A DNA stretch of 64,000 nt from NCBI GenBank assembly GCA_037176725.1, contig JAZBRS010000060.1, positions 55,704,001 to 55,768,000 on the forward strand. Direction: 5' to 3'. This DNA is from Posidonia oceanica. Lineage: Eukaryota; Streptophyta; Magnoliopsida; Alismatales; Posidoniaceae. A model generated the notes under the pieces. That model saw nothing but the letters and a program-made list of their open reading frames with translations. It had not been told where the DNA came from and searched no databases. A program made the position numbers and the translations under genes. This document shows positions 23,426-35,142 of this stretch, in pieces (within the stretch, counting starts at the first letter, position 1; each line of letters starts with the position of its first letter).

Positions 23426-23586
23426 TTGACATGTGAAAATCTGTGGTGTTGATCCTAAACATGACATGCCTTGAGAGTACTTCTAGGATTTATGTAGGCA
23501 TAGAGAAGGTTCTTCAACTCCCATGACGTGGGGTTTTTGTGTGACGAGCTGCCCAGAAATACATTGCTTTGGTTCTTTTCCATAAT

Positions 23587-23592
23587 AATAAA
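23587..23592 (+). terminator. Polyadenylation signal candidate
   Basis: AATAAA lies 162 bp after the stop codon of the host gene, in an AT-rich stretch. No other evidence for the transcript end is available. Confidence 0.4.
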
Positions 23593-26500
23593 CAATCTAG
23601 TGAGGGAAGTTTTTAACTTGTGATTTCTTGAGTAAGTTGTGGAGGAGGTTGCAGTTTGTAACTTTTGCAGTTGGCAATCTTCAATCGTATGATGTTATCA
23701 TGCCTCTATATTTTTCTAAATTGGTAGCGTTTTGTATATTTTTTTCCCATATAGAATGTATAAGTGGCATCATCCTGTATTACATCTAATCTAAAATATT
23801 GTAGAATACGGTTTTTCTTTGCTAACGTGGAAAATGACTCTTTCGTTTGTACACAAATCCTTTTGTAGGAACTCCAGCAAAGTTTTGGGAGGAAAATCCT
23901 TACGTCACCCAGACTTCGACTCTACTCTTTCTTTTGGGTGTTAAAATGTTTGTCTTCTTCTCCTGAAGTCTTGTTTGGAATTATAATTTTTGATAAAAAA
24001 AAAATTTCCCCAAATGAAAAACAGTTTCAAATGAGTTTTTCTTTTGGAGTATTTTTTGAAAAGCAATGATCAAATTTTCTGTGGTTTTTAATTAAAAAAG
24101 TTGTTGATAGAAAGATTGTAATATATAATTTTTGATAAAAAATTAATCTTGATTAAAACTAGTATTTACAAAAATAGTTTCAAATGGGGCCATTAATATC
24201 CCAATTTGGTCACTGTCATACCTTATTATAAATCATTTGGGCTCCTCTAAAAATCAGTTCGTAAAGAAATCCTACAACATATCGTGTCTTCAAATCTAAG
24301 GATGTCATATGTCATGATTTATTGGAAATTAGTTAGAGCATTAATGGTAGTGGAGATAATCACATATTTTCTCTCTATGTTGATTTCTCTAGAAAAATAA
24401 ATTAGTTTTAATTCCAAGAGTATCGATGTCCATCCTATGTGATTTGAGAAAAAAGTTCGTACAATCAAATCAATGTGATTTTAATAGTTATAATTATGAT
24501 TAATATGTGCAACAAGAAAGTTTCCAAAGGAGAAAGTAGATTAAACATCACTTATAAATCGCATAAACATATAAAAATTTTATTTCACTTTTCTATGTTT
24601 TGCATTTAGTTTTTCACATTAATAAAGAATTTAAAAATTCATAATATATTCAAGTGTAGAAGTGATTATATAAGTTATTTTATAATCTAATATTTTTTAT
24701 GCAATTATAAAAGTGAGCAGCCTCTTAAAAATTATATAAATGGAATGAAATTGATTATATTCTATTTGAAATATATATTTGTTACATCTAATATGTCATA
24801 TGAGTATTGTTTTCGCTCTAATTCCTAAGCAGGTTGGGTTAGGCTAGGGTCGGTCCCAATCGAAACGAAGTTTGTGAAGATCTTACCCAAGGTCAACCTA
24901 TGGCCTAGATAATCCTAAGTGCATTAGGTCAGAATTGTATCTAACTAGCCAAGGCCTAGGCCCAACCCAAACTCAATCCAATTTGAAAAAAAAATTGTAA
25001 ACATGAAGTAACGCTAATAATATAACAAACAATATCAAATAATTAAAGATGCTGTTTTAACAAGTCAATATATCTCAAACTGCATTAAAAAAAGTCCAAC
25101 ATAGTGACTAAATTCCAAAATGCATACACTATCAAAATTCTCAACTTAAAATGAATGTGGTTTTCGTTTTTGTACCATTTTAGAGATGCATATAAAATCT
25201 TCTATTAAAACCTAGAAAAATTTGCTCCTTCCTTTATTTTTTGATTATAAAATAATTTAAGCCATAATAAACTCCATACGAATATTCATACAAATGCACT
25301 ACACCAAGGAATTATGTATAGATGCATGGTGGGTTTAGACAGAAGGAAAAAGTAATATGGAGAGCAAAGGTGATACCAATCAATACATGTTTCTAAAGAT
25401 GGATTCTACAAAGTGTAAGACATAGTTCCTCAGCTTGGCATTCCAATTAATAGTTTACATTTATATTACAAATGGAACATGGTACAAACCAATTGTCTAA
25501 TGAAATATAATCCCATTATCCAATTATATAATTCCTGTAAATCATTCCCACATCTAACAAAAAATATTTACTTATCCTGAATGTGGTTTTCCATTTTTGA
25601 ACCATACAGAGATGCATGTAAATCTTCTACTAAAACCTATTGAAAACTACTTCTTCATTTATTTTTTTGAATCTAAAATACATTTAACCATAATATACTC
25701 CATAAAATAACCCATGCAGAAGCACTACATTAAGGAATGATGTGTAGATGCATGTCTGGTTTAGAGAGAAGGATAGTCATAGACGCACATCCTGAGAGGC
25801 CATAGAAATATGGGATGCAACTCAGTATTGAACGAGAGAAGATGAAGCTAAACAAAGTTTTGAAGATGGAAATGGATCGTTCATAATTTACAGAACAAAA
25901 TGTAATAATCCTGCCGAGGTTGAAGAAAATGTAATAAAAATCGAATAAAGAAATAGGCACCACATGGGAAGAACTGATGCAGCTCTTTGGATGGGATGAG
26001 AATTTGACACTTGTTAGACTCTGCAAGTTGGGATCTCCTCATGTAATGATCGTCACCAATCTTTAATTTCATATAAAAAATAACAATTAAGAAGACTAAT
26101 AGAAAGGAAAAAATTCAATAATTTAGAAACATCATCAATCCTATTCAAGACCTTATGATGTGCGACCACGTAGCTCCACTACATGTACTAGGAAACAGTC
26201 TTGATAAACTGCACCTGAAAGAAAAACACAATAAGAAATGAGTGACTACTAAAAGGTCATCTAACACTCACTTACAAATAAGTGTACAAATAAAATAAAG
26301 CAATTCAGAAATCTACAGAAAACTACTGAAAATTGACAGAACGTGTGGGCCAGATGCGTAGATATGACGCAACCCCAAAATGCGCAATGCCTCTTGAGTC
26401 TACTGACGATACTAAAATCCAAATGAAAATTGATGTATGCAAATTCCAAACTAAACAGTTTTCTGCTTATTAAAACTGATAGATTAATTTAAATATTTTG

Positions 26501-27550
26501 AACATACATCTGAAAAACAATGACAAATCCTTTTTACAAATCCTAAGCTTCCTCGTTATTGAAGCCAAAGGAAAACCATCAATGGTCCTACTACAAAATC
26601 CATAATGAGGACTTAAACACATCTACTGAAAAACCACCAACACAACAAACAAACTCTGTTATGTTGTTTGACGCCAAGCAATCGATTCTGGCCCATAAGC
26701 AACTGCCAAAGTGCGCTGCACTACCACAGATGAGCCACCCTACAAGGAGCTCTCCCATCTCGGCTCCCAAAGAACACTCACAACTGTTCACTTATGGGAC
26801 GTTATTAAAAGCGAGGCACGTGCATATCTCACCTTGGCCAATCATAGCAGAGTATGCCTCTCTTGACATCATGAGAACCCGGACCACCTAGAGGATTCTA
26901 CTCTCTTGGCCATGCTGGTTCAAACATATCACGAACCTCAGCCTCGGACTTGTGCCCAACCACCTAGAGATACTGTCGTATCTTTTGGTTCCGCCAACAC
27001 AATCCTTCGGCCTTTTAGTACCAAAAATAAATTAGCAGAAAAAGAATTTATTTAAATCTCATTTCAATATCAACAAGAAATCCTTTTTATTATAATAGAA
27101 TTTCATTACTGGCCACACCAGAAATACCTCATCACAGCTCAAAACTCATCAAAAACCACATAAATAGCATTTCAAAACCATATGGATTTCAACATATTGA
27201 TGACTGTCTCAAAATGCACGGAGCTAACGTATGCCACAAACGTGCAGAGCTAATGAGCTCGATGCTTAGAATCCCCTGTTTCTGGATAGAACGCCCACAC
27301 GATGCCATAAAAATCTACAAAAAGCTTATAAAAACCACTATAAGCATTCTTGATGCATATAATCATAAATCAATCACAAAATTCTAACATGCCACTTAAA
27401 ATAAAGGGATTAGAAGTCCCAATTCAAGGTGAGTACCTAAAGTTGGGAAAGATGAACCCAATCAAAACTCCTTGACTACAGCACGTTGAAGTCCCTACAC
27501 AATTGCTTCGGTTACCTCCTCATTACTAGAAAAATAGGAATTTGAAATGA
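23593..27550. other. Intergenic AT-rich region between the host gene and the Ogre locus
   Basis: About 4 kb with no convincing coding sequence. It contains a ~200-bp direct duplication (25153-25350 and 25579-25775). A 110-codon frame at 26559-26891 has no recognisable domain. It is less AT-rich and could be a fragment of an old element, but I cannot identify it. Confidence 0.5.
25153..25775. repeat. ~200-bp direct repeat pair
   Basis: Segments 25153-25350 and 25579-25775 are similar along their length. Both run from GAATGTGGTTTTC through AGAGATGCAT and a CTAC...GGAAT block to GATGCATG...GGTTTAGA. They are 426 bp apart start to start. The short spacing and lack of TG/CA ends argue against a retrotransposon. 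They look like an old segmental duplication. Confidence 0.7.
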
Positions 27551-27555
27551 CATAT
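27551..27555. repeat. Possible target duplication left of LTR-A
   Basis: CATAT directly precedes the LTR-A terminus TGTAGTAATCCC. If LTR-A and LTR-C belong to one element, CATAT should also follow the far end of LTR-C, outside this window. It does not match the five bases after LTR-A (CTATG) or after LTR-B (GATTG). Confidence 0.35.
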
Positions 27556-28189
27556 TGTAGTAATCCCAAGCAGAATCAGGTTTACTATTAGCGGCTATGT
27601 CCGAGGAGGAGGGCTCAACTCGAAAACACTTAAAACAGGGGAGAAAAGATAAGAAAAGAAGAAGATAAGACAATTCAGAGTCGCCACCATGTCTATTATC
27701 GGGAGACAAGGAAAACCGGGGGAAATGTGTGAGTTAACGCGCAAAACCATGCAAAGAGTGCAATGCAAAGCAATGCAAAAGAAAACAAATGCAAATGAAT
27801 GCAAATGATATGACTCATGCCTAGGATAAGGGCAATATGGTCATTGTGGGCCAAAAGACTGGGCAAGAACTCCTGTTACGTGCGGGGAAGGTGTTAGGCA
27901 CCCCCGACACGCCCGAGAATGCAGGGAAATGCAGATTTGAATGCCTAAATGCCAATGAATGCCTGAATGAATGCTCATAAGTGTGCTCTAAGTGTTGGGA
28001 TGTAATGCAAGGAAGTAAACGTGCAGTCTAAGTGCTCAGCAACGCTGTCTGTGTTCCGAACTGGGCGAGACCTGGCTCGTGAGAACTCCAGGCAGTAAGC
28101 ATCACTACCTTATATGCAAATGCAGACGGAAAAGCAAAACGGCGGAAAAACCAAGCAATGCAGGTGACATGTAAGAGAAAACGACGTAA

Positions 28190-28487
28190 AACACGCGAAA
28201 CAACGCAAGAAACGAGAGCGACACGCGAAACGGTGCAAGAAAACGAGACCGACACGTAAAACGGTGCAAGAAAGCAAAACGGCACGCAAAACGATGCAAG
28301 AAACAAGAACGGCACGCAAAACGGTGTCAAGGACGAAGCGGACACGCAGAACGGTGCCAAAAGCAAAGCGGGCACGTAAAATGTGCCAAAAGCAAAGCGG
28401 ACATGCAAAACGGTGCTAGAAACAGAGCGGGCACGCAAAACAGTACAAAAAAAAGCAGGTACGCAAAACGGTGCCAAAACAAGCGAG
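28190..28487. repeat. ~30-bp minisatellite in LTR-A
   Basis: About ten units share the core CACGCAAAACGGTGCCAAAAG, with lengths of ~29-31 bp. Units drift along the array (CAAGAAACGAGA-type to CAAAAGCAAAGC-type). The - strand reads as a long Cys/Phe/Leu frame with a 10-aa period, which follows from the ~30-bp unit and is not taken as a gene. Confidence 0.85.
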
Positions 28488-29225
28488 ATAAAACATCGAT
28501 AAAGCCATGCAGATGCAAATGCTACGAAAAAGAGCAGGAGAAGCAAAGGGGAGGTAAACAGCGCAAGTGTGAGAACGAGTGCCATTTAAAGACCACGCAA
28601 AGTAGGTGTGAAGACCTACAAAGGGGAAGGGAAACAAGTGGAAGGATTACCACTGTTTTGTCACTGTTTCCCACCAAAATGTTCCACGATGTGTCTCGCA
28701 CGCTGCTAGAAGTTCGCGATGCGATTGGATCGTGGAAAAGAGGGAAGAGAGTCGCAATTAGTGGTGAATCCAGGGGAAACGCAACACAAAACACTGAAAG
28801 TACGCGAAAAGAGGAAGTAGGTCTGATAGATAAGAAGAGGAAGTCTTATTCTACATGCTCGAGAAACCAGAAAGCAAAAACAATGCATGGAATGCAAACG
28901 GTGTGCAAATGAATGCTGTGCAGGGGTTCAGGAGGACTTACCTTGGAAATCTGAAGCCTGATCTGAAATCTGCTTGGTCCATGCTGAAGAGTGCTCCGCT
29001 GGGGTCGTCCAGGTAGCTTGGTTGAGAAGATCCAACGGCTAGATCTGAAGATATCCCAGCTTCAAGGCAGAGGGGCCAGAACAGGGGAGAAGAATAGATA
29101 TAGGTGTACAGGAGGTCCTAGGGGTGTGCAAAACAGGTCCTCCCATGTAAATGGAAGCTAAGAATGCTTAAGTGTGTGCAGGAATTCCAAATGCAAGAAT
29201 GCATGAGTGCAATGCATGCAGAATG

Positions 29226-29870
29226 CAAGAAGACTTGGGGATGATTTTTCAGAAAACTGGGACCTTATATGCAATTTTTGAAAAAGTAGGGGTCTAAATG
29301 CAAAGATTTTGAAAAGCTGGGAGTTTTTATGCAAAGTTTTTGAAAAAAGGAGGGTCTGAATGCAATTTTGCAAAATGCAGGGTTCAAAATGTAATTTTTC
29401 AAGATAGACATGCATCAGGACAAGTTTTGAAATCATATGGTAAATTGGCAGACAATTTTGAAATCAATAGGGTCTAAAATGCAATTTTTCCAGCAAAACA
29501 GGGGTCTGAGTGGTCTGGGAATACAAACAGGGGACCTATATGCAATTTTTCAAACATGCAGGGTCTAAAATGCAATTTTATAAGCAAAACATGCATTTAA
29601 ACGATTTTTATAAGCATGCAGAGGACCTATGTGCAATTTTTAAATCATGCAGGGTCAAAAATGCAATTTTATAAGCAAAATATTCATTTAAATGACAGGT
29701 AGAGGACTTATATGCAATTTTCAAATCATGCAGGGTCAAAAATGCAATTTTATAAGCAAAATATGCATTTAAATGACAGGCAGAGGACTTATATGCAATT
29801 TTCAAATCATGCAAGGTCAAAAATACAATTTTATAAGCAAAATATGCATTTAAATGCATGCTGTGCATTG
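29226..29870. repeat. ~60-75-bp ATGCAATTTT repeats in LTR-A
   Basis: Imperfect units contain GGACCTATATGCAATTTT, a CATGCAGGGTC block and ATTTTATAAGCAAAATATGC. The best preserved three are at about 29620-29860. The same block exists in LTR-B (50345-50890) and LTR-C (63565 to the window end). Confidence 0.8.
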
Positions 29871-32800
29871 ATGAAGGACCTATATGCAAAAATCAGATAA
29901 TATGAGGGAAATGATGCAATGCAGTAAAGAAAATTGAAAAATAAAGACCTAAGTTAACAGACCAGGGGACTAAGGTGCAAATAAGAAAATTAACAGGGAC
30001 CAGAAATGCAATATATCAAGGTAAAATATGAGTATTAAATCAGATTAACTACTGAAGGACTAACATGCAATAATAGAAAGCTAGAGGGCCTGAACTTAAA
30101 CAAAATACTGAAGAGAAGCACTGTAGAAGGACTAACATGCAATTAATTGATTTTTTAAACTTTTCATGCAATATCATATGATTTACATACGAAATTAAAT
30201 GAACTTTAAACAGAGACAGGACCAGAATGCAATAAATTGAAAACAGGGACTGAAAATACAATTTAATGGCAAAAGAGCATGGTAAAGAGAAATAAAGCTA
30301 CAGTATTAGATCAGAAAATCGACCACTGTAGCAGATCGCTACCAGTGGCCGGAGAGGAGGAACGGGGGCTGCTGGTGAGGCACGGGAAGGTCGGCGATGT
30401 TCTCCGGAGCTCGACGGACCTCGGAGCGGCGTTGGCGTGACTTGGTGCTGCCTGGAGCAGGCCGGAGAAGACGCCGGAGGTCTGCAGACCTGCTCGGAGG
30501 CAGGGAAGATGATCGGAGCGTTGTCGTGGCATTCTGAGGCCACCGGAGTGATTCTGGGGTCTGTACCGTCCTTGGGCGACGATCGGATGTGAGTTCTACA
30601 GCTGGAGCGACGATTTCAGTCGCGGAGCTCGCCGGAGAAGATGAGACGACGGCGGCGACGACTCGGCGGAAGAGGGGAGGAAACAGTATTCTAACAGGCG
30701 GAAAAGCACAAGAAGAGAAAAACTAGACTACAGGGGAAGAATGGTACCTTTTCGTGGGCTGAAGTGTTCCCCCGACGTCTGGTGCTTCAGTGATCGCCGG
30801 CAGGGATCGTCCGGCTGTTGCAGAGCTCGTCGTCGACTCGGGAGCACTGGGAACGGATCAGTGGAGTCCTCCGGAGCTTTCTGGATCTCTGGAACGAAGC
30901 TTCGACGGACGGAGCGGAGTTTCGCTTCAGTGGGTGCTGCAGGAGTTGCCTGAGGTGGGTAGGGCTGTCTGCTGCTCTCCGGATCGATTGGAAGGTGGCG
31001 GCGAGCTTCTGGAGTCTCAGTGAGTGTGGGTGGATGCTTAGGAGGGCTGGGAAGGGGCTGGAGAGGAAGTTTGGTCGTTGGGTGAATTTCTGGAGGAAAT
31101 GGACAGAGGTGTTTGTGGTGATGGGTTCGGTCTGTGGTGAGGTTTAGAGTTGAAACTCAGGTGGGTTTAGAAGGTAGTGTTCTGGTGGTTTGTTGGGAGA
31201 AGTTTGGAGGGATTTGGTGGGTTGCAGTGCTGGGAATTTTGAGAGGAGGGGGGTGTTGGGTTCTGTTGGGTTTTCAGGGTGGACGGAGTGAAATGCTGGG
31301 GTGTTTCGGTCGTAGAATGGAGGCCTGAAATGGTGGTTGTTTGGGTGGATTTGGGGACGGAATTGGGAGAAGTTTGAGGGCTGTTTTGGGCTCTGGTGTG
31401 GATGAAAGGGAAGAAGAGGAAGAAGGCTTGATTTCAGCAGAGGAAGAAGAGGAGTAGTGGGGGCTCTCGTGCTCTCAGGGCACTCTCTCTCTCAGGGATC
31501 AAAAAGGCAGAAGAGGTGGTGAAGGTGCGAGGCTTTAAGTAGCTGGAGGAGGGTCGAGACGCGCGCTGGGGATTTGAATCTCCACCGGCGGGAGCAGCAG
31601 CTGGCAGAGGCGAGGACAACCGGAGGCGACGCGCATTGAATGCTCCCAGAGATTTTGCTGAGAGCTGGGAGAGGAAGGAGGTGAGGTGGATTGATGGTGA
31701 TCGGGAGGGAGAAGAGAAATTGAATTTGAAGAGGATGGAGGGAGTGCTGTAGATCGCGGGAAGAAACTGTGGAGGAAGAAGAAGAAGAAGGAGGGAAGAG
31801 GAGGAAGAAGATGGCTGCGGGCCGGGCCGCGAGCTGGAAAAGAAATAAAAGAAAGAAAAGAAAGAAGGAAGGTGGTGAGGGCCAACGGGCCGGATTGGGC
31901 CAGAGAAAAGAAGGGAAAAGTTGGAAAAGAAAGAAAGGAAGAAGAAAGAGAAAGGAGAGAAATAAATTAGATAAAAAATGAAATAAAATAAAATAAAAAT
32001 AGGAAAGGTTTTTAGAGTGATTGTGTTTTAAGTTGGGACTTTGATTAAGTTCTTTAATGATTGTTTTTGATTAGTTAATTAGGTTTAAAGGGATTTTAGT
32101 TTTGATTAGGGTTTTTAGGGTTTTGTTTATTTTGATTTGTTTTTGATTTTGATTAAATGTTTGTTAAGTCTTTTAAGTTATTTTTTAATTATATTTTTCT
32201 TGTTAAGTACTTGGGATGTTAATTAGGATTTTTAAAGTTTGTTTTAAAATCAATTAGAGTGAGTTTTAGATTTTTAATTTTGGTCTTTTTTTCCTTAAGT
32301 CTTTTTGATTTGCTTTTGATTTTTGTTTGTTAAGTTCTTTTAATATATTTTTCTTTTTTAGTTAAGTTTTCTTGTTGAGTTCTTAATTAAGTGTTTTTAA
32401 ATTCTGATTGTTTGTTTTTTCCTTTTAGTTAGGTTTTTGAATTATTCTTTTTAGATTTGTTAAGTTAGGTTTCTCTTTTTCTTAATTAGTTGTCTTGGCA
32501 TTTTTTAATTGTTTTCTTTTCTTTTTAGGAATCGTTTTTGATTGTTTTTTAGTAAGGTTCTTACTTTTATTTGTTTTGGTTACATTTTAGTTTTTTCTTG
32601 ATTTTACAGCATTTTGTTTTGGTTTGCTTTGCATTTTTTAAGTTGCATTCTTGATTTTCCATTTTAGCTAGATTTAGTTAGGTTTTGGTTTTTGATTGTT
32701 TGTTTAATGTTTTTAATTATTTTTCTTAGGGTTTTGGTTTGTTTTCCTTTTGTTTCAGAGTTTTGAAGGTTTTTTAAGGGTTTTCAGGGATTTAGCAAGA

Positions 32801-33484
32801 GAAAGGAAAAGGAAATTAAAAGGAAGAAGAAAAGAGAGAAATAGAGGAATAAAGAGGAAAGAGAGGAATTGAAAGAAAATAATTTTTTGGAGGTCAAGGA
32901 AAACATTAAAAATAAGATAAAAATAGAATAAGATTGAGAAGAGATAGAAGCACAAGGGAGCCCACAGCCAGGCAAGAAAAAGGGAGAGAAGGGGGTGAAA
33001 AGTAGGAGGATAATCAGGAGAGAGAGAGAGAGGAGAGAGAAAAGAATAATCCAGGAGAGAGAAAAGGATAATTTGGGTAAATGGAGGGTTTAGAGGTTTT
33101 GAAAAGGGGTGAAAATTGGGGAGTGTGTAGCCTAGGGTCTCTAGTGTTAGTCCTAGGGTTTTGGTTTGGTTTTGAGAAGGTTTTGCATGGGTTTTGAGGC
33201 GTAGAAAAAGGGTAGTTTTACTTAGATTTTCTAGGATTTTTGGGAGTGGTTTTGGATTGAGAATTTCTAAGGGTTTGGGTAGGTTTGCTAAGTTGGGAAT
33301 GGTGGGTTTTCCTATGATTTTTGGGTAAGTTTTGGGTTAGAGAAAGGGGTGTAAGTTTAGGTCAAGTTTGGGCTTATTTTGAAGGATAAGATGAAAAGGA
33401 ATGGTGTGGTTTGACCTAGGTTTGGATCCAGAAGTCACCAGAGAACTCCAATTGATTCAAGCTTGTCAAAATGGGGTGTCAACA

Positions 33485-34383
33485 CTATGTAGCAGCTCTG
33501 AGCAAGCTAACTGGGCTCACCACGGTAGAATGCCAGTAAAGATTAATCTGCACCAGCGGACCTGCGCCCATGCTTCGCCTAGCAAACTTTGACAAAGCTG
33601 CCAACAAGCGTGCCGAACTAGGAGACGAGCTCTGGCTCTGGAGATTTGTCACCCGCTTCCTAGGCGAGCTGATCTTCAGCCACAGCCGGATGACTGTCGT
33701 AATGGAGGTCGCCGAGATTGCACTTGCCGTGACAACCCAGCAACTTGACTTAGCATCGGTTGTTCTAGTAGAGACCTATCATGCACTGGACCGCTTCTCG
33801 CATCGCTGCCGCCACTTCTACGGCTGCGAAGTACTCGTGCAGATCTGGGTAGCTGCACACCTAGAGATGGACATTCTGCGCCCTCAGAGGCATGCCATTG
33901 AGACATATTGCGGCAGCGGCCATGCAGGGACCATGAAGAGCGTCCCAGAAGAATACAAGAAGCTGTCTGAGCTGACGGACGATGTAGTAACTTGGCGTAT
34001 CATCCCGTCCGTAGTTGAGCCTTTCACGGTTCTTCAGCGCTCGCGACATGCGACTCGTGGTGCTGCCAGGCTTCACAGGAGGTATGGAATACCACCCCAT
34101 CTGGGTCATGCGGCAATTCGGCTTCCAGCAAGGCGCCTTTGTTGATAGCACAGCGCCTAGGCTCCTGCAGCCATATCTACTCAATTCAAAAGCCGCAACA
34201 GCAGAGTTAGCAGATCTGATGCAGCATGGAGTGCAGTCGACGGACATAGCAGCAGCAAAAGACTCAGGATGGACTCCTGAGTATGTAACTGAGGTGCAGG
34301 GATTCTGGCCTATCAACGAGATCCCGCCTGGCGGCCCTTTATTCCCTGACTCCAGGAAAGCGAAGAAGGCTCGAACCAGTTAG
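33485..34383 (+). pseudogene. Inverted, 5'-truncated copy of the PMD/DUF7745-like extra ORF
   Basis: The + strand encodes the C-terminal ~300 residues of the same protein as the - strand frame at 35685-36887, with shared blocks such as KRAELGDELWLW, FVTRFLGELIF, RHFYGCEVLVQIWVAAHLE and VPEEYKKLSELTDD. It starts abruptly at the LTR-A border, in the middle of the conserved region after an RRDKY-equivalent position. It has a TAA at 33537-33539 and a frameshift near 34027, and ends at TAG 34381-34383. About 100 bp of 3' untranslated sequence, including TTCAATCAATACAAAG, is also shared. It keeps Trp where the other copy has a stop (DDVVTWRIIPS). It is not expressed as a full protein. Confidence 0.8.
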
Positions 34384-34532
34384 AGCATCCGTGCGGTTGC
34401 TTCCTTGTTCAATTTTTTTGAATCATGCTGTAATTTTTTTTTGCCTAGCATAGGCGTGTAACCAAAGATTCAATCAATACAAAGACGTTTCACGCCATTT
34501 GTTTGTGTTGATATTGATAAGAAAAAGAGAAT
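34384..34532. other. 3' flank of the inverted ORF copy
   Basis: This sequence matches the 3' flank of the - strand copy for about 100 bp, up to the AATCAATACAAAG block. It then leads into the satellite array. Confidence 0.6.
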
Positions 34533-35142
34533 GATAAGATATCAGACTTATCGGCCGGCAAAAGGAAAGGGGTGATAAGATATCGGACTTATCGGCCGGC
34601 AAATGAATAAAAGAATAGAATGATAACATATCGGACTTATCGGCCGGCAAAGAGGGGAAGGAGGAATGATAAGATATCGGACTTATCGGCCAACAAAGGG
34701 AAAGAGATGATAAGATATCGGACTTATCGGCCGGCAAATGAATAAAAGAATAGAATGATAAGATATCGGACTTATCGGCCGGCAAAGAGGGGATGAAGGA
34801 ATGATAAGATATCAGACTTATCGGTTGGCAAAGGGAAAGAGATGATAAGATATCGGACTTATCGGCCGACAAATGAATGAAAGAATAGAATGATAAGATA
34901 TCAGACTTATCAGCCGGCAAAGAGGGGAAGGAGGAATGATAAGATATCGGACTTATCGACTGGCAAAGGGAAAGAGATGATAAGATATCGGACTTATCGG
35001 TCGGTAAATGAATAAAAGAATAGAATGATAAGATATCGGACTTATCGGCCGGCAAAGAGGGGATAAGGGAGTGATAAGATATCGGACTTATCGACCGGCA
35101 AAGGGAAAGAGATGATAAGATATCAGACTTATCAGCCGGCAA
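34533..35142. repeat. 135-bp higher-order satellite of palindromic monomers
   Basis: Fourteen monomers each start with GATAAGATATCGGACTTATC or a close variant. They start at 34533, 34574, 34622, 34668, 34709, 34757, 34803, 34844, 34892, 34938, 34979, 35027, 35073 and 35114. The spacing repeats exactly as 41, 48, 46 bp, so the higher-order unit is 135 bp, present about 4.7 times without any length change. GATAAG pairs with CTTATC across an 8-nt loop in each monomer. The - strand is open through the whole array (45 codons per unit). Ogre 3' untranslated regions are known sources of satellites, and this array lies between the extra ORF and the LTR as expected for that. Confidence 0.92.

Larger units (their letters stand above)
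27556..33484 (-). mobile_element. Ogre LTR-A (5,929 bp)
   Basis: On the + strand it reads TGTAGTAATCCC at the left and GGGGTGTCAACA at the right, so on the element's strand it starts TGTTGACACC and ends ...CTACA. The left neighbour is non-element DNA, so it acts as the 3' LTR. Its right neighbour is not a polypurine tract but a truncated + strand gene fragment. Contents from left to right: ~30-bp minisatellite (28190-28487), ATGCAAT-rich repeats (29226-29870), a G/C-rich part (~30300-31900) and a T-rich part (~31990-32760). Compared with LTR-B and LTR-C it lacks a short stretch near 27918. Long frames inside are repeat-driven and not called. Confidence 0.9.

Noticed and set aside
25153..25775. 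Short LTR retrotransposon with 200-bp LTRs
   Set aside because: The internal part would be only ~230 bp and there are no TG/CA ends, primer site or target duplication.
26559..26891. 110-codon frame in the intergenic region
   Set aside because: No recognisable domain, no splice context and no homology that I can name; kept only as a note.
28028..28585. 185-codon - strand frame with repeating Phe/Cys/Leu motifs in LTR-A, and similar frames in LTR-B and LTR-C
   Set aside because: The frame is the antisense translation of the ~30-bp minisatellite, with no domain and with unit-number changes between LTRs.
34533..35142. Regularly spaced palindromic repeats resembling a CRISPR array
   Set aside because: The spacers are not unique; they repeat in the same three-unit order. 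The DNA is plant nuclear and no cas genes are present.
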